Source of the DNA: Gandjariella thermophila
Lineage (GTDB): Bacteria; Actinomycetota; Actinomycetes; Mycobacteriales; Pseudonocardiaceae
NCBI RefSeq assembly: GCF_005405885.1
Contig: NZ_BJFL01000003.1
Coordinates: 326,750 to 390,749, forward strand
Length of the DNA stretch: 64,000 nucleotides
Direction of reading: 5' to 3'
The notes beneath the pieces are model-generated. The model was not told the origin of the DNA. It did no database searches and saw only the letters and a program-made list of their open reading frames with translations. The translations under genes were made by a program, and so were the position numbers. Of this stretch, positions 44,784 to 52,610 are shown piece by piece; positions within the stretch are counted from its first letter, which is position 1; the number at the start of each line of letters is the position of its first letter.

Positions 44784-44856
44784 TGCCCCCAACGGGATTC
44801 GAACCCGCGCTGCCGCCTTGAAAGGGCGGAGTCCTAGGCCGCTAGACGATGGGGGC
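44784..44856 (-). tRNA. gltT: tRNA-Glu (TTC)
   Basis: The 73-nt minus-strand tRNA has acceptor GCCCCCA/TGGGGGC with discriminator A, anticodon loop CTTTCAA (anticodon TTC) and T loop TTCGAAT. It is the first tRNA of the cluster; the promoter should lie in 44857-44990. Confidence 0.97.
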
Positions 44857-45014
44857 TCGGTCCGCACGGCTCGCCGATCGGACCAGCGCCCTCCAACGGC
44901 TGCCCCGTTGGAAGCATGGAAAGCATAGGACACGATCGCCGTGTCCTCCAAAGCGGGGGGTAGGGCGTGCGTCACGTGCCGCCACCACCTGCACGGACGG
45001 TGACCGCCGCCCGA

Positions 45015-45632
45015 TCACGGCTGCTCCGCGCGCCAGCCGGCCAGCCACTCGTCGGTGGCCACGCCGGGAAGCAGGCAGCGCACCACCTCGCCTATCCGTT
45101 GCGGATACGCCCCGGTGCCCTGTCGCGGTCCGTCCACCAGCCAGGCGCCGATCACCGCGGCGTGCAGCACCCGGGCCGCGGCCTCCGGATCCACCCCGGG
45201 GCGGAGCAGGCCACGCTCCGCGGCGGCACCGAGCAGCAGGGCGAAGGTGCGCTCCCAGGCGCGGAAGGGGGAGGGGCGGGAGGCCGCGGGCTGACCCTCC
45301 TCGGCCAGCCGGACCGCGGCGCGGGCCACCACGTCGCCGCACAGCCGCCTGGCGACCTCGTCGAGCAGCCCGATCAGGGTGCGCAACGGGTCCAGGCCGC
45401 GGTCCCGCCACCGGCGATGCGCGGCCGGCCACACCGCGCGCATGTGCCGCACCACTGCCTCAGCCACTGCCTCCTTGGAGGGGAAGTGGAAGTAGAAGGC
45501 GCCCTTGGTGACGCCGCCGCGGCGCAGGATGGCGCTGAGCGGGGCCGCGGCGTAGCCAACGCGGTCGAACTCCTCTGCCGCGGCGGTGAGGATGGCCTCC
45601 CGTGTGGCGCGCGCCCGGCGCTGCTGAGGCAT
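45015..45632 (-). CDS. TetR-family regulator, gamma-butyrolactone-receptor-like
   Basis: The 205-residue protein starts MPQQRRARATREAILTAAAEEF. The HTH reads APLSAILRRGGVTKGAFYFHFPSKEAVAEAVV. The TKGAxYFHFxSKEAVA wording is what I associate with the ScbR/ArpA group of autoregulator receptors. The C-terminal ligand domain is helical (GLDPLRTLIGLLDEVARRL, PEAAARVLHAAVIGAWLV). No AfsA/ScbA synthase is nearby, so it would be an orphan receptor or an ordinary TetR repressor. A 9-bp inverted repeat (GTCGGTTCC 45647-45655 / GGAACCGAC 45713-45721) lies upstream. Confidence 0.75.
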   Translation of the reverse strand: MPQQRRARATREAILTAAAEEFDRVGYAAAPLSAILRRGGVTKGAFYFHFPSKEAVAEAVVRHMRAVWPAAHRRWRDRGLDPLRTLIGLLDEVARRLCGDVVARAAVRLAEEGQPAASRPSPFRAWERTFALLLGAAAERGLLRPGVDPEAAARVLHAAVIGAWLVDGPRQGTGAYPQRIGEVVRCLLPGVATDEWLAGWRAEQP

Positions 45633-46046
45633 GTGGGCTCCGGCTCGTCGGTTCCGCCCCGGACGGGCACACCACCCGTGCGGGACGCACCAAGGCATCC
45701 GAAAGTCGATCAGGAACCGACCTGACGTTACCGCTTCACCCGATCTGGTGCACTCTTTCGCTGAATGGCCGCCGGCCGGCGATGACCAGGGGCAATGCCG
45801 GGGAAAGGGCGTCGCGCTCGCGTTGCCGGAAAAGAGACCGCTCGGTATGTTTTCCAGTGGGCTCCCGGCAGGCGCGTTACGGGGGGTGCGCGTCTCAGGG
45901 GAGCCCGCACCGGGCGGGACGGGTGACGTCAGGGGCCGTCCCGCGTTCGGAGCGAGGTGGGGAACGCAGCCACCACCACTGCGCCACCCACCTCCTCCGA
46001 CCGGTCGCCGGGCCGGCGGGAGGCGGCCGCCGACGGGTCGGACGGC
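45633..46046. other. Gene-free stretch upstream of the TetR gene
   Basis: These 414 bases contain the inverted repeat GTCGGTTCC/GGAACCGAC close to the TetR start and otherwise nothing I can call a gene. The promoter of the leftward TetR gene must be here. Confidence 0.4.
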
Positions 46047-46286
46047 CTACCTGCTGACCGGCGGAACCCCGTCCTCCCCGGGCGCCAGCCCGAGCATCTC
46101 CAGTAGCAACCGGCAGTCCTCTGTGTCCGTGGCACCGCGCGCCACGGCGAGCCGGGCACGGTGCACCTGCTCTTCGGAAATCCGCGACGGCTCCCCGCTG
46201 CGCTGAGCGGGCACACCGGACGAGTGCCTGGCAACCACGTCGTCGTGCTGCCACAAGTACTTCCGCAGTTCCAGGGACTCGCTCAT
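46047..46286 (-). CDS. Small hypothetical protein
   Basis: The 79-residue protein starts MSESLELRKYLWQHDDVVAR behind a strong ribosome site (GTGGGGAGGC). The middle reads EPSRISEEQVHRARLAVARG and the end EDCRLLLEMLGLAPGEDG. It is soluble and helical; I recognise no family. A palindrome GGTGTGTCACACC at 46330-46342 lies about 50 bp upstream and may be an operator. Coding character is good despite the small size. Confidence 0.68.
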   Translation of the reverse strand: MSESLELRKYLWQHDDVVARHSSGVPAQRSGEPSRISEEQVHRARLAVARGATDTEDCRLLLEMLGLAPGEDGVPPVSR

Positions 46287-46859
46287 AATGCCTCCCCACC
46301 TTGGGTTTCGGCGGCCGAGGCTAAGCGACGGTGTGTCACACCCGCAGCCCCCCGCCGTGTGATTCGGAAACCACGCACGGTCACCCGTCGGGGCCGTGCG
46401 TTGCGCCTCGCGCGCAGAAGTTACGGCCAACCGGGCGAGAGTCACCGCCCGCCAGCGGTGGAAGGACCACCCCGACGATCCCCGCCGGCCCGGCCCGCCC
46501 TCCGGGTGGCGGCAGAGTGGGCCGGCTGGCCGCGTCCGGCCGCACCCCCGCCCGGGGCAGCTACCTGCGGTCTGAATGCATTCAATCCACCGGAACCACT
46601 CCCGCGAAGAGCGTGAGCGTGCAACAATCCCCCTGCTGACACACCCCCGGTCAGCGCCTGTGGAGATCCCCTCCGGCCCCCGCGTTCCTCCCCCTGGCGC
46701 GGGGGCCCTCCATGTCCGGCCCTTTCGCCGCTGTGGCAAGTCCCACTACCTCCCGTCGCAATCGAACCGTTATGGTTGCGTGCCGTGGCTCTCCCCATCG
46801 GATCACTAGGCAGATCGAAGGCCGGACGTCACCGCCCACCCGCACAGCCGGAGGACACG
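46287..46859. other. Divergent regulatory region with two palindromes
   Basis: No gene is supported in these 573 bases. They carry perfect palindromes GGTGTGTCACACC (46330-46342), near the leftward small gene, and TGAATGCATTCA (46573-46584) in the middle. Both look like operator sites for unknown regulators. Confidence 0.45.
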
Positions 46860-47132
46860 GTGCCCGACCACGAACTCGAGTCGTATCTCGCGGCCCTCGC
46901 CCCGGAACAGGACGTCGAGACCACCGGAACCGGCCGCCGTTTCGGTAACTCACAGGTCTACCAGCTCCGCCTGGACCTGGCCGCCAACGAGCAGCTTCGT
47001 CAGCTCGCCGCGGAGCTGCAGACATCCCCCCTCAGCCTGGCCAGGGACTGGATCCTGGAGCGGCTGCGCTGGGAGGCCGAGCGCAGGCAGCGCTTCCAGC
47101 GTCCCCCACAGCCCCACTGGCCGCAGGCCTGA
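46860..47132 (+). CDS. Small protein with a ribbon-helix-helix-like segment
   Basis: The 90-residue protein starts at GTG 46860 (VPDHELESYLAALAPEQD) after GCCGGAGGACAC. Its middle, SQVYQLRLDLAANEQLRQLAAE, then LQTSPLSLARDWILERLRWE, follows a strand-helix-helix pattern as in MetJ/Arc-type DNA-binding proteins, though this is only suggestive. The C-terminus is Arg/Gln/Pro-rich. No partner toxin is adjacent. Function is unknown. Confidence 0.65.
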   Translation: MPDHELESYLAALAPEQDVETTGTGRRFGNSQVYQLRLDLAANEQLRQLAAELQTSPLSLARDWILERLRWEAERRQRFQRPPQPHWPQA

Positions 47133-47317
47133 TCCGGTCCCGATTCCTCGGTACTGACCTCCCGTACCCGCACTGACCCGGTGGTATGCGGCTCACCCCG
47201 AGCCTTCCCGAGACGCCGTCCGCCGGGCCGGGCCCCACTCGCATGTGGCCGGCGCTCGCGGCACCATGGTGCGTGGCTGCTCGCCAGCCGCGTCAAGCCC
47301 GGAGAACTCGGGAGGTC

Positions 47318-47491
47318 ATGGTGCTCGAACCGGATATTCACCCGCCTGCGGCCGCCGAGGCGCCTGAGGAACTCGCCGACGACGGCAACCGCGCGGCCGT
47401 CCAGGGCGAGCCGGAAGGGTTCGACCCCGCCGAGTTGGCCGACGACGGAAACAGGCTGGTCCCCGGTGTGGATCCGGAGGACCCGGACTAG
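47318..47491 (+). CDS. Small acidic protein with an ELADDGNR repeat
   Basis: A GGGAGGTC ribosome site precedes ATG 47318. The 57-residue product is strongly acidic (MVLEPDIHPPAAAEAPEE...) and contains ELADDGNR twice, 25 residues apart, ending VDPEDPD. It has no hydrophobic core and may be intrinsically disordered. It ends before a perfect 36-bp palindromic terminator shared with the convergent cold-shock gene. No family is known to me. Confidence 0.55.
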   Translation: MVLEPDIHPPAAAEAPEELADDGNRAAVQGEPEGFDPAELADDGNRLVPGVDPEDPD

Positions 47492-47584
47492 CGCGCGTCC
47501 CGCCGGCCGCGAGCCGGACGTCCCGGGGGGTGAGGCGGCGAGCCCGGCGGTTCGGCGACACGACGCCAGACACGGACAGAACGA

Positions 47585-47620
47585 AACGAGCCCCCGCCCG
47601 GTACCGGGCGGGGGCTCGTT
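47585..47620. terminator. Bidirectional terminator, perfect 36-bp palindrome
   Basis: AACGAGCCCCCGCCCG (47585-47600) and CGGGCGGGGGCTCGTT (47605-47620) pair fully around GTAC, between the convergent small acidic gene and the cold-shock gene. Confidence 0.85.
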
Positions 47621-47635
47621 CGCGCTGGGCTACGT

Positions 47636-47839
47636 TCAGATCGTCCGCACGTTCTGGGCCTGCGGCCCCTTGGTGCCCTGGCCGACCTCGAACTCGACAC
47701 GCTGGTTCTCCTCCAGGGTGCGGAACCCGCTGCCCTGGATCTCCGAGTAGTGCACGAAGACGTCCGGCCCACCGCCGTCGGTGGCGATGAAGCCGAAGCC
47801 CTTCTCGGAGTTGAACCACTTGACAGTGCCTTGCGCCAC
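47636..47839 (-). CDS. cspA: Cold-shock protein CspA family
   Basis: The 67-residue OB-fold protein starts [20 protein letters not shown] at GTG 47839 after AGGAGGC. RNP1 (KGFGFIA) and RNP2 (VFVHYSEI) motifs are intact; it ends [10 protein letters not shown]. It binds single-stranded nucleic acid as an RNA chaperone. A long leader (up to about 150 bases) upstream may fold for thermal control, but no cold-box could be confirmed by eye. Confidence 0.95.
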   Translation of the reverse strand: MAQGTVKWFNSEKGFGFIATDGGGPDVFVHYSEIQGSGFRTLEENQRVEFEVGQGTKGPQAQNVRTI

Positions 47840-48284
47840 GCCTGCCTCCTCGCAGGATCCGTTTGGGACTGCACCCTGCAGCCCCGGCCGTACTGGGGCG
47901 GTCCCGTTCTCCTCACGAGAAGACAGAACGCCCGCGCTAGTTCCGCGAGCGTGTTGAGCACGAACACAGAAACCACGGCCTGCACCGGTCACCCTAGTGC
48001 CTGCCGCCCACCGCGACTACCGACCGAGCGCGACCTCACCCGACCGCTCGGTGGAGCGATGATCTCGGTGTGGCAACAGGTTTGCGGATCGGCCGCTCCG
48101 TGGATGAAGCTCTGCGACACTTGAGGCGACGCGAGGAGTCTCAATGATCGTGTCATGCCGCGGCACGGAAGCGACCACAGAGCGCGCTGTGCTTCTGGAG
48201 GAACCGCGCTCGGCCGGATGGGGCGGCGCCCACCCGCGGACCGGGCCGCTCGACCGGGTCGCGAGCCGCGCCCGCGAAAGGGAA
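47840..48284. other. Gene-free divergent promoter region
   Basis: The region between the leftward cold-shock gene and the rightward L,D-transpeptidase holds both promoters. I see no gene in it. The CRP-type site of the next gene follows at 48285. Confidence 0.45.
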
Positions 48285-48300
48285 TGTGACCACAGTCACA
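48285..48300. promoter_or_regulatory. CRP/GlxR-type binding site upstream of the L,D-transpeptidase
   Basis: TGTGACCACAGTCACA is a perfect TGTGA-N6-TCACA palindrome, the consensus for cAMP receptor protein in actinobacteria. It lies 76 bp before the GTG start of the L,D-transpeptidase. Confidence 0.7.
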
Positions 48301-48375
48301 TCGTGGCCAACCAACGATCAATCATCCTCGGGCGTCGATATGTGGCGTGGGTGGTGCTTGAGGAAGGGGGCGGTA

Positions 48376-49593
48376 GTGAAGCATGACGGGGGATCGGTGC
48401 GGACACTCCGGCGGTGGGGTACCGCCGCGCTGTTAGTGGTGGCCCTCGCCGCGACGCCCGCGCTCGCCGCATGCGGTACCAGTGAGCACAGCAGCAACGC
48501 GACGCAGTCGCAGGCGGAGCGGAAGGTCACGCCGGCCGCGGTGCAGACTCCGGTGAAGATCACCACCGAGCCGGCGGACGGCGCCTCGGACGTCAGCCCG
48601 ACCGGCCCGATCACGGTGACCGCGGCCGAGGGCACGCTGGACGAGGTTCGACTGTCCAACCCGGAGGGCGCGCCGGTCGCCGGCCGGCTCGCCGCGGACC
48701 GGCACAGCTGGACCACGACCGAGCCGCTCGGTTACGACCGGACCTACACCTGGTCGGGCACGGCGCGCGGGACGGACGGCAAGCCGGTCCCGATCTCGGG
48801 GTCGTTCCATACACTCAGGCCGGCCAGGCAGATCCAGGGCAGCCTGAACGTCGGTGACAACGAGACATACGGCGTGGCCATGCCGATCGTGGTGAGCTTC
48901 AGCTCGCCGGTCGCGGACAAGGCCGCCGCGGAGCGGGCACTGTCCGTGCAGACCTCGGTGCCGGTCGAGGGTGGCTGGGCCTGGTTGGACAGCCAGCACG
49001 TGCACTGGCGGCCGAAGGCCTACTACCCGCCGGGCACCAGGGTCACCGTGACGGCGAAGCTCTACGGCGTGCCCCTCGGCAACGGCGCGTACGGCCGGGA
49101 GGACGTCACCTCGACGTTCACCATCGGCCACGCACAGGTGGTCAGGGCGAACACGCAGACCCATCGGGTGGTGGTGTACCGGGACGGCCAGGAGATCGCC
49201 AACTACCCGGCGAGCTTCGGGCTGGACTCGGACCCGGGTCGGGTGACGCACAGCGGCATCCATGTGGTGATGTCGAAGAGTCCGACCTACTCGATGAGCA
49301 ACCCGCGGTACCACTACGAGAACGTGGTCGTGCCGTGGGCGGTGCGGATCTCGAACAACGGCGAGTTCATCCACGGTCTCGCCGAGTCGATGTGGGCGCA
49401 GGGCAAGCGCAACGTCTCGCATGGCTGCGCGAACCTGTCGCCGGCCAACGCGAAGGCGTACTACGACATCGCGGTGATCGGCGACCCGGTGGAGGTCACC
49501 GGCTCGAGCGTGCCGCTGGGTCCGGCGGACGGCGACTTCTACGACTGGACCATCGACTGGAACACCTGGTCGTCCATGTCCGCCCTGCGCTGA
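48376..49593 (+). CDS. L,D-transpeptidase lipoprotein (LdtMt2/LprQ-like)
   Basis: The 405-residue protein starts at GTG 48376 after AGGAAGGGGG. A signal peptide ends in the lipobox ALAAC (Cys33), so it is a lipoprotein. Two Ig-like domains follow (about 55-150 and 150-260), as in mycobacterial Ldt enzymes. The YkuD catalytic domain has GLDSDPGRVTHSGIHVV, IHGLAESMWAQG and the catalytic SHGCANLSP (H349, C351, N353). A C-terminal cap contains DFYDWTIDWNTW. It makes 3-3 cross-links in peptidoglycan. In M. tuberculosis a relative (lprQ) sits next to murB; here it is 34 kb away. Confidence 0.92.
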   Translation: MKHDGGSVRTLRRWGTAALLVVALAATPALAACGTSEHSSNATQSQAERKVTPAAVQTPVKITTEPADGASDVSPTGPITVTAAEGTLDEVRLSNPEGAPVAGRLAADRHSWTTTEPLGYDRTYTWSGTARGTDGKPVPISGSFHTLRPARQIQGSLNVGDNETYGVAMPIVVSFSSPVADKAAAERALSVQTSVPVEGGWAWLDSQHVHWRPKAYYPPGTRVTVTAKLYGVPLGNGAYGREDVTSTFTIGHAQVVRANTQTHRVVVYRDGQEIANYPASFGLDSDPGRVTHSGIHVVMSKSPTYSMSNPRYHYENVVVPWAVRISNNGEFIHGLAESMWAQGKRNVSHGCANLSPANAKAYYDIAVIGDPVEVTGSSVPLGPADGDFYDWTIDWNTWSSMSALR

Positions 49594-49605
49594 CCGACGA
49601 CGAAC

Positions 49606-49639
49606 GTGAGGGGCCGCCGGTTCTCCGGCGGCCCCTCAC
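49606..49639. terminator. Bidirectional terminator
   Basis: GTGAGGGGCCGCCGG (49606-49620) pairs perfectly with CCGGCGGCCCCTCAC (49625-49639) over 15 bp between the convergent L,D-transpeptidase and solute-binding protein genes. Confidence 0.8.
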
Positions 49640-49667
49640 CCGTCTTGGGGCTCCGGGCGCCTTGTCA

Positions 49668-50501
49668 CTACTGGGCGACAGCGGGCGCCTGCGGAATCGG
49701 GTAGCCGGATGGCCCCACGTTCCGCTGCAGCGAGTCCTTCCAGGCGCCGGTCTGGATCATCTTCTGGACCGCCTCGTCGATCCGCCTGACCGCCTCGCTG
49801 TCGCCCTTGCGCACGCCGATGCCGTACTGCTCCTTGGTGAACGGCTTGCCGACCACCCGTAGCAGTTCCGGGTCCTGCGCCGCGTAGCCGGCGAGGATCA
49901 CGTCGTCCGTGGTGACCGCGTCGACGATGCCGGCGAGCAGCGCGGTCACGCAGTCCGAGTACCGGTTGTACTGCACCAGTTGGGTGCCCTTGGCGTACTT
50001 GTCCTGCACCTGCTGCGCCGAGGTGGAGCCGGCCACCGAGCACAGCTTCCTGCCGTTGAGGTCCTGCGGGCCGTTGATGGTGTGGTCGGTCAGCCGGACC
50101 AGCAGGTCCTGGCCGACGGTGAAGTACGGGCCGGCGAAGTCGACCAGTTGCTTCCGCTTCTCGGTGATCGTGTAGGCGGCAACCACCATGTCGACCTGAC
50201 CGTTCTGCAGCATCTTCTCCCGGTCCGCCGGCTGGGTCTCCTTCCAGGTGATGGCGCCGTCAGCGACGCCGAGTTCGTGCGCCACGTAACGGGCCACGTC
50301 CACGTCGAAGCCCTCGAACCTGCCGTCCAGCCGCCGGTACCCCAGGCCGGGCTGGTCGAACCGGATACCGATGGTCAGCCTGCCGCGGGTGTCCGCCCTG
50401 CCGACCACCGAGTTCTGGTCCCCCGAGCCGATCCCGCATCCGCCGAGTAAGGCCGCCACCACGACGATCGCGGGCAGACGCCACGCTCGAATGACCCTCA
50501 T
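49668..50501 (-). CDS. Glutamate-type ABC transporter substrate-binding lipoprotein
   Basis: The 277-residue protein starts at ATG 50501 with GGAAGGAACC upstream (a GTG one codon earlier is possible). The lipobox is LLGGC (Cys22). It is an SBP_bac_3 family protein: LTIGIRFDQPGLGYR, FEGFDVDVARYVAHELG, NGQVDMVVAAYTITEKR, VDFAGPYF and the hinge CSVAGSTSAQQVQ. The IGIRFDQPGLG and YTITEKR words match glutamate-binding GluB proteins. The permease and ATPase genes are not adjacent, so it must serve a transporter encoded elsewhere. Confidence 0.87.
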   Translation of the reverse strand: MRVIRAWRLPAIVVVAALLGGCGIGSGDQNSVVGRADTRGRLTIGIRFDQPGLGYRRLDGRFEGFDVDVARYVAHELGVADGAITWKETQPADREKMLQNGQVDMVVAAYTITEKRKQLVDFAGPYFTVGQDLLVRLTDHTINGPQDLNGRKLCSVAGSTSAQQVQDKYAKGTQLVQYNRYSDCVTALLAGIVDAVTTDDVILAGYAAQDPELLRVVGKPFTKEQYGIGVRKGDSEAVRRIDEAVQKMIQTGAWKDSLQRNVGPSGYPIPQAPAVAQ

Positions 50502-51067
50502 CACGGTTCCTTCCCACTCCTCGCCGCCGAGCCCAACACGGCGGCCCGGGCATCTCCTCCCCCGACAAGGACGACGTCAGCCGCGCCCGGCCAAACGGGC
50601 CGTACGCAGCGCAGAAGCTAAGTCCCCGGCGCGGCGCAGTCCAGCGCCAACGGGAGCAACCGGTGGTGGAAGCGGTCGAGGAATTCACAGTTCGCGACGG
50701 AGAAGTGAGCGATTCCCGCCGCCGGGGATCGCTGAACGGCTGTCTGGCCGAATGTCTGCGACCACTCGGGGCACGGCAGGCGGCCGCTACGATGACGACT
50801 GCGGTCCGTCGCCCATCATTCCGTCTAATGTGTGATACATATCACTTGATCGGCGGTAGAGGCCGGCGTCGACGCGGCAGCGAGACACACCGTGCGAGAC
50901 CGTAAGGGCCACGGAGCCGGTAACGAACCGGGTCGATCGCGCGAGGACAGGGGTAGAGGCACCACGCGGTGCGCACCGGCCGGGGGCCACACCGAGCGGT
51001 GACGTGCGGCGGCTCGGGCTTCCCGGGCGCGGGGAGCCGGCGGCCCGTTGGGGGAGGAGGGCGCGCC
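50502..51067. other. Divergent promoter region with a CRP-like site
   Basis: No gene is supported. The AT-rich palindrome TGTGATACATATCACT lies at 50831-50846, more likely to serve the rightward epimerase-like gene (222 bp to its start) than the leftward lipoprotein gene. Confidence 0.45.
50831..50846. promoter_or_regulatory. CRP/GlxR-type site upstream of the epimerase-like gene
   Basis: TGTGATACATATCACT matches TGTGA-N6-TCACA at nine of ten fixed positions; the inner GTGATA/TATCAC arms are perfect. Confidence 0.55.
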
Positions 51068-52291
51068 ATGCATCGGCACACGCTCGTGCCCGGCGTCAAC
51101 GGGGTGGTGGCGACCAGCCCGGACGTCCTCCTCATGGTTGGTTGCGCGGCGGAGGCCGCCAAGATCGTTCCGGTGGCCAGCGTGATGCGGCGGAGGCGGC
51201 GCATGCGACCGGTCCTGGTCGCCGGTGGCCGGCGACCGGAACTGGTCCGCCACGCGCTCGAGGGATCTGGCCTGTGCCCGGAGGTCGCTCTCGTCTCCGC
51301 CAGGGACTCGGTCGGTGAGGCCGAGCTGGCCAGCCGGCTCGTGGCCGAGATGGACCGCGTGCTCCGCGCCCGGCGACCCGCAGCCGTGCTGGTGTACGGC
51401 GACACCACCACCACTCTGGCCGCCGCCCTGGCCTCGTTCTGGCGCCGAGTGCCCGTGGTGCACCTGGCCGCCGGGCTGCGCTCGTTCGACCTCACCGCGC
51501 CGTTCCCGGAGGAGGCCAACCGCCGGATGGTGGCCCAGCTCGCCTCGCTGCACCTGCCGGCCACCCCGTCCGCCGCGCGCAACCTGGCCGAGGAGTCGCT
51601 GATCGGGCCCAACGTCGTGGTGGTCGGCGACACCGCGGTGGACGCGGCACTCGCGGCGGCCGAGCGCACAGTGCCGTTCACCGATCCCCGGCTGGAGGAC
51701 CTCGTCATCCGGGTGCGGTCCGGCGCCGCCCGCCTGGTGCTCGCGGTGGTGCACCACCGGGACACCCGCGACGACGCCCTGCACCGCGTGCTGCGCGCCC
51801 TCGGCGACGTGGTGCTCGGCAACCCTGGCGTCGAGCTGGTGCTGTCCACCCACCCGCACCCGGCCGTGCGGGCCGCGGTGTACCAGGCGCTCGGCCGACT
51901 GGTCCGGGTCATCGCCATCGAGCCACCGCCGTCCGCGGAGCTGGCGCGGCTGCTCCCGCTGGCCAGCCTCGCCGTGACCGACACGGTGGAGCTGCAGCAG
52001 GAAGCGCCCAGTTTCGGTGTGCCGGTGCTCGTGCTTCGGGAGGCGACCGAGCACCCCGAGGCGGTGGAGGCCGGCTGCGCCCAGCTGGTGGGTACCGACC
52101 GGCTCCGCATCACCCGTGCCGCGGGCGAGTTGCTGCGCGACCGGCACGTCCGCGCGGATCTGGCCGCGCGCGGCAACCCCTTCGGCGACGGTCACGCCGC
52201 GGAGCGGGTGGAGCAGGCGCTGGCCTGGATGCTCGGCCTGCAGGACGAGCGGCCGGCCGAGTTCACCCCGCGCGCTCCGGTAGCGGCATAA
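51068..52291 (+). CDS. UDP-N-acetylglucosamine 2-epimerase-like protein
   Basis: The 407-residue protein starts MHRHTLVPGVNGVVATSP behind GGAGGAGGGCG. It has the GT-B fold pattern of WecB-type epimerases: an N-terminal Rossmann part with VLLMVGCAAEAAKIVPVASVM, VLVYGDTTTTLAAALAS, VVHLAAGLRSFDLTAPFPEEANRRMV, and a second domain with VVVVGDTAVDAAL and LVLSTHPHPAVRAAV. Typical enzymes have HVEAGLRS and a catalytic GxRxxTEWPE motif; here the former is HLAAGLRS and the latter is only REATEHPEAVEAG. It may be a degenerate or differently specific enzyme. No sugar gene cluster surrounds it. Confidence 0.75.
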   Translation: MHRHTLVPGVNGVVATSPDVLLMVGCAAEAAKIVPVASVMRRRRRMRPVLVAGGRRPELVRHALEGSGLCPEVALVSARDSVGEAELASRLVAEMDRVLRARRPAAVLVYGDTTTTLAAALASFWRRVPVVHLAAGLRSFDLTAPFPEEANRRMVAQLASLHLPATPSAARNLAEESLIGPNVVVVGDTAVDAALAAAERTVPFTDPRLEDLVIRVRSGAARLVLAVVHHRDTRDDALHRVLRALGDVVLGNPGVELVLSTHPHPAVRAAVYQALGRLVRVIAIEPPPSAELARLLPLASLAVTDTVELQQEAPSFGVPVLVLREATEHPEAVEAGCAQLVGTDRLRITRAAGELLRDRHVRADLAARGNPFGDGHAAERVEQALAWMLGLQDERPAEFTPRAPVAA

Positions 52292-52610
52292 CCGGCCGCC
52301 GGAGCCGGCCGGGCTCGGCACGGGGCGGTGACGCCGGCGCGAACCGCCGGGGGCGGCCGTGGCGCGCCGTTCGGCCGCGCGGCTTCACCTGGATGGCGGC
52401 CTCGACGCTACTCGCCGATGTCCATAGTGGACTGCTGCCCGGTGGCGAACCCAAGGTGTCTCAGGCAAACTTCGTGCAATCGCACCCTGACCTGGCCTAA
52501 CGCTCCGCTGAAAGCCTTGTGCCAGCGCGGTTTGGCTGGACATCTCCGCGATGACAGCTAGGGTCGGCGACTATTGGCGAAAGCAACAATGTCGGGAGGT
52601 CGGGGCAAAT
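52292..52610. other. Gene-free promoter region of the transporter gene
   Basis: The 319-base stretch carries the palindrome GTCCATAGTGGAC at 52420-52432 and must hold the transporter promoter. No gene is supported; an in-frame upstream ATG at 52551 is less likely than 52611. Confidence 0.4.

Noticed and set aside
46860..47491. Small RHH-like protein and acidic protein considered as a toxin-antitoxin pair
   Set aside because: They are 185 bp apart with separate ribosome sites, and the acidic protein has no toxin-like fold.
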